NCBI RefSeq assembly: GCF_027920545.1
Contig: NZ_CP115859.1
Span: 1,116,001 to 1,180,000 of the forward strand
Source of the DNA: Chryseobacterium camelliae
GTDB taxonomy: Bacteria; Bacteroidota; Bacteroidia; Flavobacteriales; Weeksellaceae
Reading direction: 5' to 3'
Length of the DNA stretch: 64,000 nucleotides
Each line of letters starts with the position of its first letter. Position 1 is the first letter of the stretch. Below the pieces are notes generated by a model, which saw nothing but the letters and a program-made list of their open reading frames with translations, searched no databases and was not told the origin of the DNA. A program made the position numbers and the translations under genes. Positions 7,667-16,789 of the stretch are shown piece by piece.

Positions 7667-9109
7667 TTATTTTTTATACAATTCTAAAAGCTGGTTGGTA
7701 AAGCTTTGTAAGCCTTGTTGTAGTTCTGCATTTTTTCGGGCTTTTCTCTCGTTCTCTTCTATTTCTCTTTGTTTTCTTTCTGCTTCTAATTTTTGTTCGG
7801 CAAGTTTGTTAACATTTTGTTGTACATCGTAGCTTGTTTTACTTGCTGTATACTTGTTTTTGTCGTAATAATAGGTACTGAACTTATAATAGCCTTCATT
7901 TGAAGATTCATTTCTCGCAAACAATGCTGTATTGTCAAATTGTAAACTATTCATTGCTTTTCCGTCTTGGAAAGAAATGTTAAATTTTCCGCCCCAGGTT
8001 TTATCAAAATTTTCATTATCATAGAACCATACTCTTACAATATTATCATTACTGTCACGTCCGAAAATATTTAATGTTCCGTCACTTGATGCTTTATCCC
8101 AAAAGTGATCTTTTAAATATTGCTCTCTTACGGTTTGATCGGGAAAATCCTGATAAATATCATTCAACAGATAAGGTGTAATTGCCTGTTGTTTTAAATG
8201 ACTGTCGTTATATGCAGAAGCAGGATCCGGCAAACTGTAGAGTTCGAGATAATCATCCGTAGCTTTTATCATTGAATTGGAACTTTCATTATAAAAATAT
8301 CTATGCTGTGTCCGTTCCTCTTTATATCTTTCCTTATAACCCAAATCCTGCAGTTTACTAAGCACAGTATGCAATGCTATTTTACTGGGATTGTATATAT
8401 AGGTTGTTTCTTTACGCAATTCTTGATCAACCGTTATCTTAAATCCGTTTTTGTAATAAAATTCCTGGAGATAATCTATAAAACGTCCCTCATTAGAATA
8501 GACCTCCTTTTTTTTGACACAAATCGGAGCACTGTTTAATATGGCAAGAACCGGTGCGATTTCAAGGCCGGGCTCATACTTAGACTCCGGAATAAAAGCC
8601 GCTATATTATTGGAACCCACAACAGCAAACTTCTCTTTATTTTTGTAAATACTTTGGGCTCCTTTTGTTTCTATAAGTTTCCAGGATTCCACTCCTATTT
8701 CTTTTTTAAATGCTTCTCCATCCTCTGGATTTTCATAATTAATATAAATATCGTAGATGGTTTTATCCGGGTTTGCACCTAAAAAAATTTGAATCGGACT
8801 GTCTCCTTTGCTTATTGTAAAGTATTTATTATAGCTATATACTTCTTCTGTCTTTTTTTTGTCTGTGGTATACACATATTTTTTGTCGTCCTTCACTCCA
8901 GAAAAAATATAGCCTTTGCCAGACATTTTTTCGTCGAGTTCCATCAAAGCATTATCTATATTTTTACCCAAAAGGTTGTAAAGCAAAGATTTTTCCACTG
9001 TTGCCTGAACTTCTTTTTTTATTGTTTTTACTGCGGGTCTAACGGTTTTTTTCTGAGCAGAAATGCATCCGAAAACCAGCAAAAAAAGTAGTAAAATATT
9101 GGTTTTCAT
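7667..9109 (-). CDS. Uncharacterised exported protein, 480 residues
   Basis: The signal peptide covers residues 1-19 (NILLLFLLVFGCISAQ). A lipoprotein reading at the cysteine of FGCIS is possible, but cleavage after SAQ looks more natural. The mature part is a long globular region rich in Y, K and N with many short beta-like stretches. It ends in a charged helix around 435-465 (AEQKLEAERKQREIEENERK) that should form a coiled coil. The downstream 147-residue protein is also helical and exported, so the two may work together. No known domain recognised. Confidence 0.8.
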   Translation of the reverse strand: MKTNILLLFLLVFGCISAQKKTVRPAVKTIKKEVQATVEKSLLYNLLGKNIDNALMELDEKMSGKGYIFSGVKDDKKYVYTTDKKKTEEVYSYNKYFTISKGDSPIQIFLGANPDKTIYDIYINYENPEDGEAFKKEIGVESWKLIETKGAQSIYKNKEKFAVVGSNNIAAFIPESKYEPGLEIAPVLAILNSAPICVKKKEVYSNEGRFIDYLQEFYYKNGFKITVDQELRKETTYIYNPSKIALHTVLSKLQDLGYKERYKEERTQHRYFYNESSNSMIKATDDYLELYSLPDPASAYNDSHLKQQAITPYLLNDIYQDFPDQTVREQYLKDHFWDKASSDGTLNIFGRDSNDNIVRVWFYDNENFDKTWGGKFNISFQDGKAMNSLQFDNTALFARNESSNEGYYKFSTYYYDKNKYTASKTSYDVQQNVNKLAEQKLEAERKQREIEENERKARKNAELQQGLQSFTNQLLELYKK

Positions 9110-9139
9110 AGTTTTTATTTTTTATTAAAATTTTAAATT

Positions 9140-9517
9140 CTACTGGCATACCGGTTGTTTCGTTGAAGTGAAAACGGCATTATTGATCCTGAAGGTTTTA
9201 ATGTATTTTCCATTCATTTTATGAACAAATTCTGTCGTTTCACCGGGATTCGTCTGGTGCCAGTCTTCGAAATGGGTTTTTCCTCTTCCGTCTAGTAATG
9301 CGAAAGTATACGAGATAGTTTTGCTATTGTCATTCCGGACCCGGAAATACAGGTGTACCTGATAATTCAAATCAAAAAGTTCTACCATTTTTACCTGATA
9401 TGCTACATTAGAGTTACAATCCATTCCGGTAAAAGTTCTCCATTCAGACCATTGCTGTCCGAAATTCAGCTTAAAGACAAGCAAAAATCCTAAAATTAAA
9501 ATCCTGGTTTTCATCAT
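9140..9517 (-). CDS. Uncharacterised small exported protein
   Basis: From the ATG-ATG pair at 9517/9514 the protein is about 125 residues. It starts with a signal peptide MMKTRILILGFLLVFKLNFG and has a mature part beginning QQWSEWRTFTGMDC. The open frame extends upstream to 9589, but that extension (MHKRHPALPRTAYRK) would bury the signal peptide, so I prefer the internal start. The mature region is beta-rich with two cysteines (GMDC and the C-terminal PVCQ) that could pair. First clear gene of the unit that continues with the 480- and 147-residue proteins. Function unknown. Confidence 0.72.
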   Translation of the reverse strand: MMKTRILILGFLLVFKLNFGQQWSEWRTFTGMDCNSNVAYQVKMVELFDLNYQVHLYFRVRNDNSKTISYTFALLDGRGKTHFEDWHQTNPGETTEFVHKMNGKYIKTFRINNAVFTSTKQPVCQ

Positions 9518-9524
9518 TAAGGTT

Positions 9525-9632
9525 TTAATAATTAGTAATGGTATTTTTCGATAAGCTGTTCTTGGTAAAGCAGGGTGCCTCTTGTGCATTCATTAATAAT
9601 GCATCATAGAGCAATAAGAATGACGTTTTCAT
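9525..9632 (-). CDS. Possible 35-residue leader ORF or gene remnant
   Basis: ATG at 9632, TAA at 9525-9527. The peptide begins MKTSFLLLYDALLMNAQEAP, which looks like a signal peptide interrupted by an aspartate, and then runs a short polar tail. It ends seven bases before the next gene's ATG and starts just downstream of a TAnnTTTG element. It could be a true small exported peptide, a leader ORF, or the stub of a decayed relative of the next gene. Evidence is positional only. Confidence 0.35.
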   Translation of the reverse strand: MKTSFLLLYDALLMNAQEAPCFTKNSLSKNTITNY

Positions 9633-9648
9633 AGATAAAAGTTTTCTA

Positions 9649-9675
9649 CAAAATTATTCTTATTACGTATTCAAA
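9649..9675 (-). promoter_or_regulatory. Putative promoter of the 9632-7220 unit
   Basis: On the minus strand TTTG (9672-9675) and TAATTTTG (9649-9656) are separated by 15 bases. This is slightly short of the usual spacing, but both boxes are exact. The small ORF starts 16 bases later. Confidence 0.42.
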
Positions 9676-9703
9676 AAAATAGAGAGGACTAACTATTTTT
9701 GAT

Positions 9704-10477
9704 CTAAATCCAGCCTTCTTTCAGGGTTTTACGAACTAATTCCAATGGTGTTTTCACTTCAGCCTTTTCCATAATATTTCTTCTGTGTGCATTGATGGTA
9801 TAGCAGCTTATTAATAATTCGTCGGCAATTTGCTGGCTTGTTTTACCTTCTACAATTCCTTTTAAGACTTCCCTTTCTCTTTTGGTAAACAGGTCGAAAG
9901 ATTTTGTAAAAATTTTTTCCTGAATATTGTAGTAAGAAGGTTCACCATCAAGACCAATAAGGGAAAAACAAGGGAGTCCGTCCGGTTTTATATGGGTGAT
10001 ATCGGTATCCAGAGAAAGGGTACGGTAATAATTATTTTCATCATAATCTACCTGTACTGCCTGATGAAGAATACGCATATAACTTCCGTCTTTTTTCTTC
10101 AGTCGCAAATCATATTGTACTTTATAAAACGGAACTTTCTCATAAGGTAATGATTTGAAAAACTCTACTACTTTATATTCGAAGTTTAAGAAATAGGCCT
10201 TATCATCAGGATGCATAATGTTCATCATGAATTCAACAGAGAAATCCTGTGATTCATAGCCTAAAATAGCTTTAATATTTTCACTTACCACCTCCAATTC
10301 TGCCGTATACATACTGAACACATAATAGTAGCAATCTCCTGCATGAAAAATATTCAGTAATCGTTTATATAAATCTATTTGGTTTTGTAATTTATCAATA
10401 TCCGGATTAGTCTCTTTTTTGGTAACCGTTTTCCAGAATTTTTTAGCAGTTATGAAAAAATGATCATTTGTTTTCAT
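9704..10477 (-). CDS. PAS-LuxR type transcriptional regulator
   Basis: 257 residues. Residues ~45-165 form a PAS-like sensor (GYESQDF, IMHPDDKAYFL and a PAC-like KKKDGSYMRILHQA segment). Residues ~195-257 form a LuxR-type helix-turn-helix: FTKREREVLKGIVEGKTSQQ, then ISCYTINAHRRNI as recognition helix. No receiver domain, signal peptide or membrane segment, so it is a one-component cytoplasmic sensor-regulator. It lies between two sets of exported-protein genes, which are candidate targets by position only. Confidence 0.88.
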   Translation of the reverse strand: MKTNDHFFITAKKFWKTVTKKETNPDIDKLQNQIDLYKRLLNIFHAGDCYYYVFSMYTAELEVVSENIKAILGYESQDFSVEFMMNIMHPDDKAYFLNFEYKVVEFFKSLPYEKVPFYKVQYDLRLKKKDGSYMRILHQAVQVDYDENNYYRTLSLDTDITHIKPDGLPCFSLIGLDGEPSYYNIQEKIFTKSFDLFTKREREVLKGIVEGKTSQQIADELLISCYTINAHRRNIMEKAEVKTPLELVRKTLKEGWI

Positions 10478-10595
10478 CGCTTAGATTGTATTTACCATTT
10501 AACCTATAGAAATAAATTAAATTCACAATTATTTAATTTATTTTAAACTATCTCTAAAATACGCAAATAAAACATAAGTATTATAAAATATAAAC

Positions 10596-10624
10596 AAAAT
10601 CCCGGAAAATAATTCCGGGATTTT
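10596..10624 (-). terminator. Terminator of the outer-membrane protein gene
   Basis: A perfect 12-bp stem (AAAATCCCGGAA and complement), loop at 10608-10612. It lies 20 bases after the stop codon of the 10644-11288 gene, with a T-rich minus strand beyond. Confidence 0.85.
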
Positions 10625-10643
10625 ATATAGTTAGCAAAAAATT

Positions 10644-11288
10644 TTATTTAAAAATATAACTCACACTTAGGCTAAGTACTTGTTCAGACTTGTTCTTAGC
10701 TGAATTGGGATCCAGTTTTGACTCATCTAAATCCGGATATGTATCAGATAATCCAAAATCATATTTAAAAGCTACCTCCAGTTGTCTTTTGTAGCTATAC
10801 CCCATTCCGATGCCGATTCCTAAATTAAGAGAATTAGCCTTTCCCAGCGCGTCTTCTTTATAGATAGCCCTGCTTTCGTTTTTCACCGTTTGATCGATCA
10901 AAAAGTTAAATCTAGGCCCCACCATTCCAAAGAATTCGGATTCCGCTTCAGAAAAATACCCTTTAAAATATACAGGTACACTCAGATAATTATTTGCGTA
11001 TACCGCATCATATCCAGCAGTTCCTTTAGCATCTTTATCTTTTCCTGTTTCTCCGGCACCATAATATAATACTTCCGGCTGAAGATAGAATTGATTTGCT
11101 TTTCCAATCGGAATAAGCGCTAAAAAACCACCGTGAGCGGTAAATCTAGGTCCGGAAGGGTTATGTGCATTTTTCACACGGGAATAATTAGGTCCCGCAG
11201 TAACTCCGAATCTTGTACTTCTAAAGTCTATTTGAGCAAACGATAAAGTAGAGAGAGCCAATGTTGAGGTTAATAAAAGTTTTTTCAT
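10644..11288 (-). CDS. Outer-membrane beta-barrel protein, porin-like small barrel
   Basis: 214 residues. Residues 1-18 are a signal peptide (LLLTSTLALSTLSFAQ). The mature protein begins with GVTAGPNYSRV and has regularly spaced amphipathic strands. It ends in an aromatic beta strand (LSLSVSYIFK), typical of barrels inserted by BAM. It fits the small OmpA/OmpX-like barrel families common in Bacteroidota. Single gene with its own terminator. Role unknown; probably structural or a small-solute or adhesion barrel. Confidence 0.88.
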   Translation of the reverse strand: MKKLLLTSTLALSTLSFAQIDFRSTRFGVTAGPNYSRVKNAHNPSGPRFTAHGGFLALIPIGKANQFYLQPEVLYYGAGETGKDKDAKGTAGYDAVYANNYLSVPVYFKGYFSEAESEFFGMVGPRFNFLIDQTVKNESRAIYKEDALGKANSLNLGIGIGMGYSYKRQLEVAFKYDFGLSDTYPDLDESKLDPNSAKNKSEQVLSLSVSYIFK

Positions 11289-11353
11289 GCTGTATTGTTT
11301 ATTTTTTGAATGTTTAAAGATAAGTATTTATTCTAATTTTTTTTTATTTCTCA

Positions 11354-11380
11354 CAAAAAAAGCCTCGTAAAACGAGGCTT
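11354..11380 (-). terminator. Terminator of sucD
   Basis: AAGCCTCGT and its complement form a 9-bp stem with loop AAA. On the minus strand it is followed by seven Ts (11354-11360 as As on the plus strand). It begins 20 bases after the sucD stop. Confidence 0.9.
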
Positions 11381-11400
11381 ATATTTATTTTTAAGAAAAA

Positions 11401-12273
11401 CTATCCTAATACTTTTGCTACAGTAGCACCAATATCAGCAGGAGAATCTACCACATTAATTCCGTTTTCTCTCATGATTTCCATTTTAGCCTGAGCTGTA
11501 TCTTCAGCACCACCTACAATAGCACCTGCGTGTCCCATTGTTCTTCCCTTAGGAGCAGTTTGTCCAGCGATGAAACCTACTACCGGTTTTGTAGAACCAC
11601 TAGCTTTGTACCATCTTGCAGCTTCAGCTTCCAATCCACCACCAATTTCACCGATCATTACAACCGCTTCAGTTTCAGGATCATTGATGAATAATTCCAA
11701 AGCTTCTCTTGTAGTTGTTCCGATAATTGGGTCACCACCGATACCAATTGCAGTAGAAATACCGTAACCAGCTCTTACCACCTGATCAGCAGCTTCATAA
11801 GTAAGAGTTCCTGATTTAGAAACGATACCTACTTTACCTTTTTTGAAAACAAAACCTGGCATAATACCAATTTTAGCTTCTTCAGAAGTGATGATTCCAG
11901 GACAGTTTGGCCCGATCAATCTGCAGTCTCTGTCAGCAATGTAAGATTTTACTTTTACCATATCTGCTACAGGAATACCTTCAGTAATACATACGATAAC
12001 TTTGATACCAGCTTCAGCAGCTTCCATAATCGCATCTGCAGCAAATGCAGGTGGTACGAAAATGATACTTACATTAGCTCCAGCTTTTGCAACAGCATCA
12101 GCAACAGTATTGAATACAGGCTTTCCTAAATGCTCGCTACCTCCTTTTCCCGGAGTAACACCACCTACTACGTTTGTTCCGTATTCGATCATCTGGCTTG
12201 CGTGGAAAGTACCTTCGTTCCCTGTAAATCCTTGTACAATTACTTTAGAATCTTTGTTTACTAAAATTGACAT
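11401..12273 (-). CDS. sucD: Succinate-CoA ligase alpha subunit
   Basis: 290 residues, full length. SucD with SucC converts succinyl-CoA to succinate with ATP or GTP formation in the citric acid cycle. It has the N-terminal CoA-binding Rossmann region ([20 protein letters not shown]), the GPNCPGII loop, and the phosphohistidine H248 in [13 protein letters not shown]. The beta subunit gene sucC is not adjacent, so the two are encoded apart. Preceded by its own putative promoter and followed by a strong terminator, so probably monocistronic. Confidence 0.97.
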   Translation of the reverse strand: MSILVNKDSKVIVQGFTGNEGTFHASQMIEYGTNVVGGVTPGKGGSEHLGKPVFNTVADAVAKAGANVSIIFVPPAFAADAIMEAAEAGIKVIVCITEGIPVADMVKVKSYIADRDCRLIGPNCPGIITSEEAKIGIMPGFVFKKGKVGIVSKSGTLTYEAADQVVRAGYGISTAIGIGGDPIIGTTTREALELFINDPETEAVVMIGEIGGGLEAEAARWYKASGSTKPVVGFIAGQTAPKGRTMGHAGAIVGGAEDTAQAKMEIMRENGINVVDSPADIGATVAKVLG

Positions 12274-12317
12274 TTTATTGTTGTTTTAATTTATTTTTAT
12301 TTTTTTATTAATGCTCA

Positions 12318-12347
12318 CAAATTTACTTATTTTTCTTTGATTTCAGA
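12318..12347 (-). promoter_or_regulatory. Putative promoter of sucD
   Basis: TAAATTTG (12318-12325) matches the -7 consensus; TCTG 18 bases upstream (12344-12347) is one base off the -33 box. It lies between the lpxD2 stop and the sucD start, 44 bases before the ATG. Confidence 0.5.
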
Positions 12348-12364
12348 TAAAACTTTCGATTTGT

Positions 12365-13267
12365 TTATTTGAGATTTCTCAGTTTTACTTCTTTCTTCAG
12401 ATAAGTTTTAAAATCTTCTGCGAACATCCCAATATAAGTTCCTTTTTCAAGGTCTCTGTTCACTCCCGTTTTTCCTAAAAGGACAGATCCTGCTTCGATT
12501 TTATTTCCGGAAGCAATGCCAACCTGCCCCCACAATGTTACTTCATCACCGATTACACAACAACCGGCAATTCCCACTTGTGAAGCAATCAGACATTTTT
12601 TACCAATAACCGTATCATGACCAATCTGAATCTGATTGTCTAAAACTGAACCTTCACCGATGATCGTAGAATCCGTAACTCCTCTGTCGATGGTACATCC
12701 GTTTCCGATTTCAACATTATTTTCGATAACGACATTTCCCACTGAAATTAGACGATCAAAGTTTCCATTCAGTTTTCTGTAATAAAAAGCATCCCCCCCT
12801 AAAACTGTATTCGACTGAATCACCACATTATCACCGATCACCGTTCTGTCACCAATAACAACATTCGGGAAAATAAGGGTATTCTTTCCGATCGTTACAT
12901 TGTTTCCGATCACTGCAGAATGGTGAATATGGCTTCCTTCCCCGATTTCCACATCGTGAAGTTCTTCTCTGAAATTATATATTCTCGTAAAATGAGTATT
13001 GATCTTATTAAAATCCCTGAACGGGTCATCAGAAACCAATAGCGCTTTTCCTTCCGGGCAGTCTACTTCCTTATCAATTAAAATAATGGTAGCAGCAGAA
13101 TTTAAAGCTTTATCATAATATTTAGGATGGTTTACAAAAACTATTTCACCGGCTTTCACCATGTGAATCTCATTAGTTCCCAATACTTCAAAGTCTTCAG
13201 AACCAACAAATTTAGATCCGATAAGATCGGCAATAGTTTTTAATTTTTGTGGAGAATGAAATCTCAT
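12365..13267 (-). CDS. Second LpxD-like N-acyltransferase
   Basis: About 300 residues from the ATG at 13267. The frame is open up to 13312, but the extra residues ([12 protein letters not shown]) look unrelated to the family start [14 protein letters not shown]. An N-terminal uridine-binding-type domain (~1-95) is followed by hexapeptide repeats (left-handed beta helix) to ~280. The likely catalytic histidine is in the segment [11 protein letters not shown]. It is clearly a paralogue of lpxD at 16782-17813. LpxD adds a 3-hydroxyacyl chain to UDP-3-acyl-glucosamine in lipid A synthesis. Having two in one operon suggests a second chain specificity or another sugar acceptor. Located 73 bases after efp. 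Confidence 0.88.
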   Translation of the reverse strand: MRFHSPQKLKTIADLIGSKFVGSEDFEVLGTNEIHMVKAGEIVFVNHPKYYDKALNSAATIILIDKEVDCPEGKALLVSDDPFRDFNKINTHFTRIYNFREELHDVEIGEGSHIHHSAVIGNNVTIGKNTLIFPNVVIGDRTVIGDNVVIQSNTVLGGDAFYYRKLNGNFDRLISVGNVVIENNVEIGNGCTIDRGVTDSTIIGEGSVLDNQIQIGHDTVIGKKCLIASQVGIAGCCVIGDEVTLWGQVGIASGNKIEAGSVLLGKTGVNRDLEKGTYIGMFAEDFKTYLKKEVKLRNLK

Positions 13268-13340
13268 AACAATTGATTTTCTTATAAAACAAAATTCGGA
13301 ATGCTGATGCAAACCGAATTTATGTAAATTTTATTTAAAA

Positions 13341-13907
13341 TTATTCTTTCACTCTTTCTAAGTAAGAACCGTCTTCAGTGCTCACTTTGATTTTGTCTCC
13401 CGGTTCAATGAACAAAGGAACCATTACTCTTGCTCCGGTTTCAACGATCGCGTTTTTAAGAGCATTGGTTGCTGTATTTCCTTTTACTCCCGGATCAGCT
13501 TCGATTACATCAAGGTAAACAGATTGAGGAAGTTCAGCAGAAAGTGGAGTTTCATCAGCTTCTTTCAGGATAATTGTAACTTCTTCACCTGCTTTCATCA
13601 GGTTTGAGTTTTCAATCATTTCTTTATTTAAATATAATTGAGAGAAGTCATCATTGTTCATGAAGTGGAATCCGTTCTCATCATCATAAAGATACTGGAA
13701 TTTTCTTGTGATCACTTTTACTTCTTCAATTTTGTGTCCTGCAGAGAAAGTGTTATCAATTACTTTTCCGTTGGTTACTGATTTTAATTTTGTTCTTACG
13801 AAAGCAGGTCCTTTTCCTGGTTTTACGTGAAGGAACTCGATTACTTTATAAATATCATTGCTGTACTCAATGCAAAGACCTTTTCTGATATCGTTACTTG
13901 TTGCCAT
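13341..13907 (-). CDS. efp: Translation elongation factor P
   Basis: 188 residues, standard three-domain length. EF-P binds ribosomes stalled at proline stretches and promotes peptide bond formation. The tip loop reads HVKPGKGPAFVRTK with lysine K32 at the position that is post-translationally modified in many bacteria. No modification enzyme (EpmA/EarP type) is visible in the window. It lies inside the lipid A operon, 18 bases after the preceding gene. Confidence 0.97.
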   Translation of the reverse strand: MATSNDIRKGLCIEYSNDIYKVIEFLHVKPGKGPAFVRTKLKSVTNGKVIDNTFSAGHKIEEVKVITRKFQYLYDDENGFHFMNNDDFSQLYLNKEMIENSNLMKAGEEVTIILKEADETPLSAELPQSVYLDVIEADPGVKGNTATNALKNAIVETGARVMVPLFIEPGDKIKVSTEDGSYLERVKE

Positions 13908-13925
13908 TAATATATTATATACTTT

Positions 13926-14597
13926 TTATTTATTATTTTCTTTATTTATCAAATCAATTATATCCTCTAAGTAATACTGATTTGTTTTTAGTTTTGAAAT
14001 GACTTCAGGATCATTATCTGTAAGTTTAACAATAAGTCTTGTATCCACTACCAGTCCAAAGCTCACATCTCTTTTATCAGAGGTATTATTTGATTTTTCA
14101 ATATCAATCAAAAGAACCTTGTAAGAATTTCCTTTTTTATCCTTCCAGGCAAACTTTGGTGTCAAGCCTGCATTTAAAGCACCTCCCAGCAAGCCTCCTC
14201 CGTAAGGATTATTGTATGAAATTGCTTTTTTATCTTTTACTTCATCCAGATAGACCAAGAAATATTTCTTCCCTATTACCTTGACTCTTGCAAATGTATC
14301 AAAAGAATAGATATATGCTGCATAGGTCATACTAAAATACAGATTATTCTGATACTTCATCAACCATGCTCTATTCTCCTTCTTTGCCTTTTTATCAGTA
14401 TCTGTATATCTGAATGGCGACATTTTGATATAATCTTCATTCTGACTTTTTACTTCTGCATAAACATTGGGCTTAGCAAGGCTGTCTTTTTTATAGTCCG
14501 AGAAACCGTAATAGAACTCCATACCTGTTATTCTTTGGTTCTGGGACAGGTAAAAATTGGAAATTGCCAGTACAAAAAGGAAAAACAATTTTTTCAT
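13926..14597 (-). CDS. Uncharacterised exported protein inside the lipid A operon
   Basis: 223 residues with signal peptide 1-18 (KKLFFLFVLAISNFYLSQ). The start codon overlaps the lpxA stop by one base (TAATG), so translation is coupled. The mature part is lysine-, tyrosine- and aspartate-rich and contains a glycine-rich stretch NPYGGGLLGGALNAG near residue 133. It has a globular feel but no family I recognise. Its position between lpxA and efp suggests an envelope function, but this is inference only. Confidence 0.8.
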   Translation of the reverse strand: MKKLFFLFVLAISNFYLSQNQRITGMEFYYGFSDYKKDSLAKPNVYAEVKSQNEDYIKMSPFRYTDTDKKAKKENRAWLMKYQNNLYFSMTYAAYIYSFDTFARVKVIGKKYFLVYLDEVKDKKAISYNNPYGGGLLGGALNAGLTPKFAWKDKKGNSYKVLLIDIEKSNNTSDKRDVSFGLVVDTRLIVKLTDNDPEVISKLKTNQYYLEDIIDLINKENNK

Positions 14598-15391
14598 TAG
14601 TTACTTTCTTTCCCTGTTCCGTATCCTTTTACGATACCTCTAGGCGAATTCTGGATAAACTGAAGAATTTCATCTCTTTCAGCAGTCGGAAGCATTTCTT
14701 TTTCAATATGAGTGATTGCCTGAGAAACATTCATTTTCATTTGGAAGATCGCTCTGTAAATTTTTTGGATTTCGAAGATTTTTTCATTGGTGAATCCTCT
14801 TCTTCTTAAACCTACCGAGTTGATTCCTGCATAAGACATCGGTTCTCTTGCTACTTTTACATAAGGCGGAATATCTTTTCTCACCAAAGTCCCTCCGGAA
14901 ATCATCACGTGTTTTCCGATTTTACCAAACTGGTGAACAGCCGATAAACCTCCCATCACCGTATAATCACCAATCTCAACGTGACCAGCAATACCGCAAC
15001 CGTTTACAATAATAACGTGATCTCCGATAACACAGTCGTGAGCAATGTGAGAAGTCGCCATAATAAGGCAGTTTTTCCCAATTTTAGTGTGTCCCAGAGC
15101 TTTTGTCCCTCTGTTTACCGTTACACATTCTCTGATTGTTGTATCGTCGCCGATAATGACCTGAGTATCTTCGCCATCAAATTTTAAATCCTGAGGAATT
15201 GCAGAAATTACCGTCCCGGGAAAAATCCTACAATTTTTACCGATTCTTGCCCCGTCCATAATGGTAACATTAGGACCGATCCATGTTCCTTCTCCGATTT
15301 CCACATCCCCTGCAATGGTAGTAAAAGGTTCTACAATTACATTTTTACTGATTTTTGCACGTTTATCTACGGCTGCTAATTGATGAATCAT
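14597..15391 (-). CDS. lpxA: Acyl-ACP:UDP-GlcNAc O-acyltransferase
   Basis: 264 residues. First enzyme of lipid A synthesis: transfers a 3-hydroxyacyl chain to the 3-OH of UDP-N-acetylglucosamine. Hexapeptide repeats run from residue ~12 to ~190, with the catalytic histidine in the SHIAHDCVIG segment and the usual GGLSAVHQF strand. A helical C-terminal domain follows (GLRRRGFTNEKIFEIQK). Its ATG directly follows the lpxC/fabZ stop codon (TAAATG), so the enzymes are made together. Cytoplasmic trimer by family. Confidence 0.97.
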   Translation of the reverse strand: MIHQLAAVDKRAKISKNVIVEPFTTIAGDVEIGEGTWIGPNVTIMDGARIGKNCRIFPGTVISAIPQDLKFDGEDTQVIIGDDTTIRECVTVNRGTKALGHTKIGKNCLIMATSHIAHDCVIGDHVIIVNGCGIAGHVEIGDYTVMGGLSAVHQFGKIGKHVMISGGTLVRKDIPPYVKVAREPMSYAGINSVGLRRRGFTNEKIFEIQKIYRAIFQMKMNVSQAITHIEKEMLPTAERDEILQFIQNSPRGIVKGYGTGKESN

Positions 15392-16789
15392 TTAATCAAC
15401 TTTATTTTTTGCAACTTGGGCCATTAATTCTGCTTCTACTGCTACCGTATCTCCTACGTAACCATACCCCTGCATATGAACAATTCCTCTTCTGATAGGT
15501 TCAATCAGTTCAATTTTGAAAATAAGCGTATCTCCGGGAATTACTTTTCTCTTGAATTTTACCTTATCAATTTTAATGAAATACGTAGAGTAATTCTCAG
15601 GATCCGGAACGCTTGCCAATACGAGAATTCCTCCTGTCTGGGCTAAAGCTTCTACCTGAAGAACTCCCGGCATTACCGGTTCTTTCGGGAAATGTCCAAC
15701 GAAGAATGGTTCGTTCATTGTAACATTTTTAAGCCCTACCACGTGAGAATCTGAAAGTTCAAGAACTTTATCGATCAACAAAAACGGAGGTCTGTGAGGC
15801 ATCAGCTTCATAATTCCGTTGATATCGAAAACAGGTTCTTTTGTTAAATCAAAATCAGGAACGTTTTTCTTTTTCTGCAATTTCCACTGACGGTTCAGTT
15901 TTTTCGCAAATTGAGTATTCACATAATGTCCTGGTTTGTTGGCAATTACCTTACCTTTTATTTTAACACCTGCCAACGCTAGATCACCGATTACATCCAG
16001 TAATTTGTGTCTTGCCGCTTCGTTTGGATAGTTTAAGTTCAAGTTATCAAGAATTCCGTTGGGTCTGATAGACACATTGTCTTTACCAAAAGCCTTCTTC
16101 AGTTTTTCTGTTGTATCAGGAGTAAGGTCTTTATCTACATATACAATTGCATTGGAAATATCTCCACCTTTAATCAAACCGTGATCTAAAAGCATTTCCA
16201 ACTCATGTAAGAAACTGAACGTTCTTGCAGATGAAATCTCTTCTTTAAATTCTGAAATATTTTTAAGCGTAGCATTCTGAGTTCCTAAAACTTTAGTTCC
16301 AAAATCTACCATCGTTGTAATTTCGTAGGTATCTGAAGGAATGATTGTAATTTCAGAGCCTGTAGCAGGATCGCTGTACGTAAGAACTTCCTTTACCACA
16401 AGGTATTCTCTCGCTGCATTCTGATCTACCACCCCTACACTTTCAATAGCTTCCACAAAGAATTTTGAAGATCCGTCTAAGATCGGAGGTTCAGAAGCAT
16501 CCATCTCTAAAATAGCGTTGTCTACATCGCAACCTACTAAAGCAGCTAAAAGGTGCTCACAAGTATTGATTTTTACTCCTAATTTTTCTAATGTTGTTCC
16601 TCTTTCCGTTGCTACTACATAGTTAACATCAGCTTCGACCTGAGGATGTCCCTCCAAATCTGTTCTTACAAATATAAAACCTGTGTTTTCTTTTGCAGGT
16701 TTAATGGTTAGTTTTACTTCTTTACCCGTGTGAAGTCCGATTCCGGAAAGTGTTACTTCTTCCTGAAGCGTTTTTTGCATATCACTCAT
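15392..16789 (-). CDS. lpxC/fabZ: Fused LpxC deacetylase / FabZ 3-hydroxyacyl-ACP dehydratase
   Basis: About 465 residues from ATG 16789 (frame open to 16816; the internal start gives the family-like [16 protein letters not shown]). The LpxC part (~1-310) carries the zinc histidine in CEHLLAAL, the DGSSKFF motif and the [12 protein letters not shown] region. It removes the acetyl group of UDP-3-acyl-GlcNAc, the committed step of lipid A synthesis. The FabZ part (~320-465) has [13 protein letters not shown] and [18 protein letters not shown] with catalytic His and Glu, and works in fatty acid elongation. This fusion is typical of Bacteroidota. The start overlaps the end of lpxD by eight bases. 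Confidence 0.96.
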   Translation of the reverse strand: MSDMQKTLQEEVTLSGIGLHTGKEVKLTIKPAKENTGFIFVRTDLEGHPQVEADVNYVVATERGTTLEKLGVKINTCEHLLAALVGCDVDNAILEMDASEPPILDGSSKFFVEAIESVGVVDQNAAREYLVVKEVLTYSDPATGSEITIIPSDTYEITTMVDFGTKVLGTQNATLKNISEFKEEISSARTFSFLHELEMLLDHGLIKGGDISNAIVYVDKDLTPDTTEKLKKAFGKDNVSIRPNGILDNLNLNYPNEAARHKLLDVIGDLALAGVKIKGKVIANKPGHYVNTQFAKKLNRQWKLQKKKNVPDFDLTKEPVFDINGIMKLMPHRPPFLLIDKVLELSDSHVVGLKNVTMNEPFFVGHFPKEPVMPGVLQVEALAQTGGILVLASVPDPENYSTYFIKIDKVKFKRKVIPGDTLIFKIELIEPIRRGIVHMQGYGYVGDTVAVEAELMAQVAKNKVD

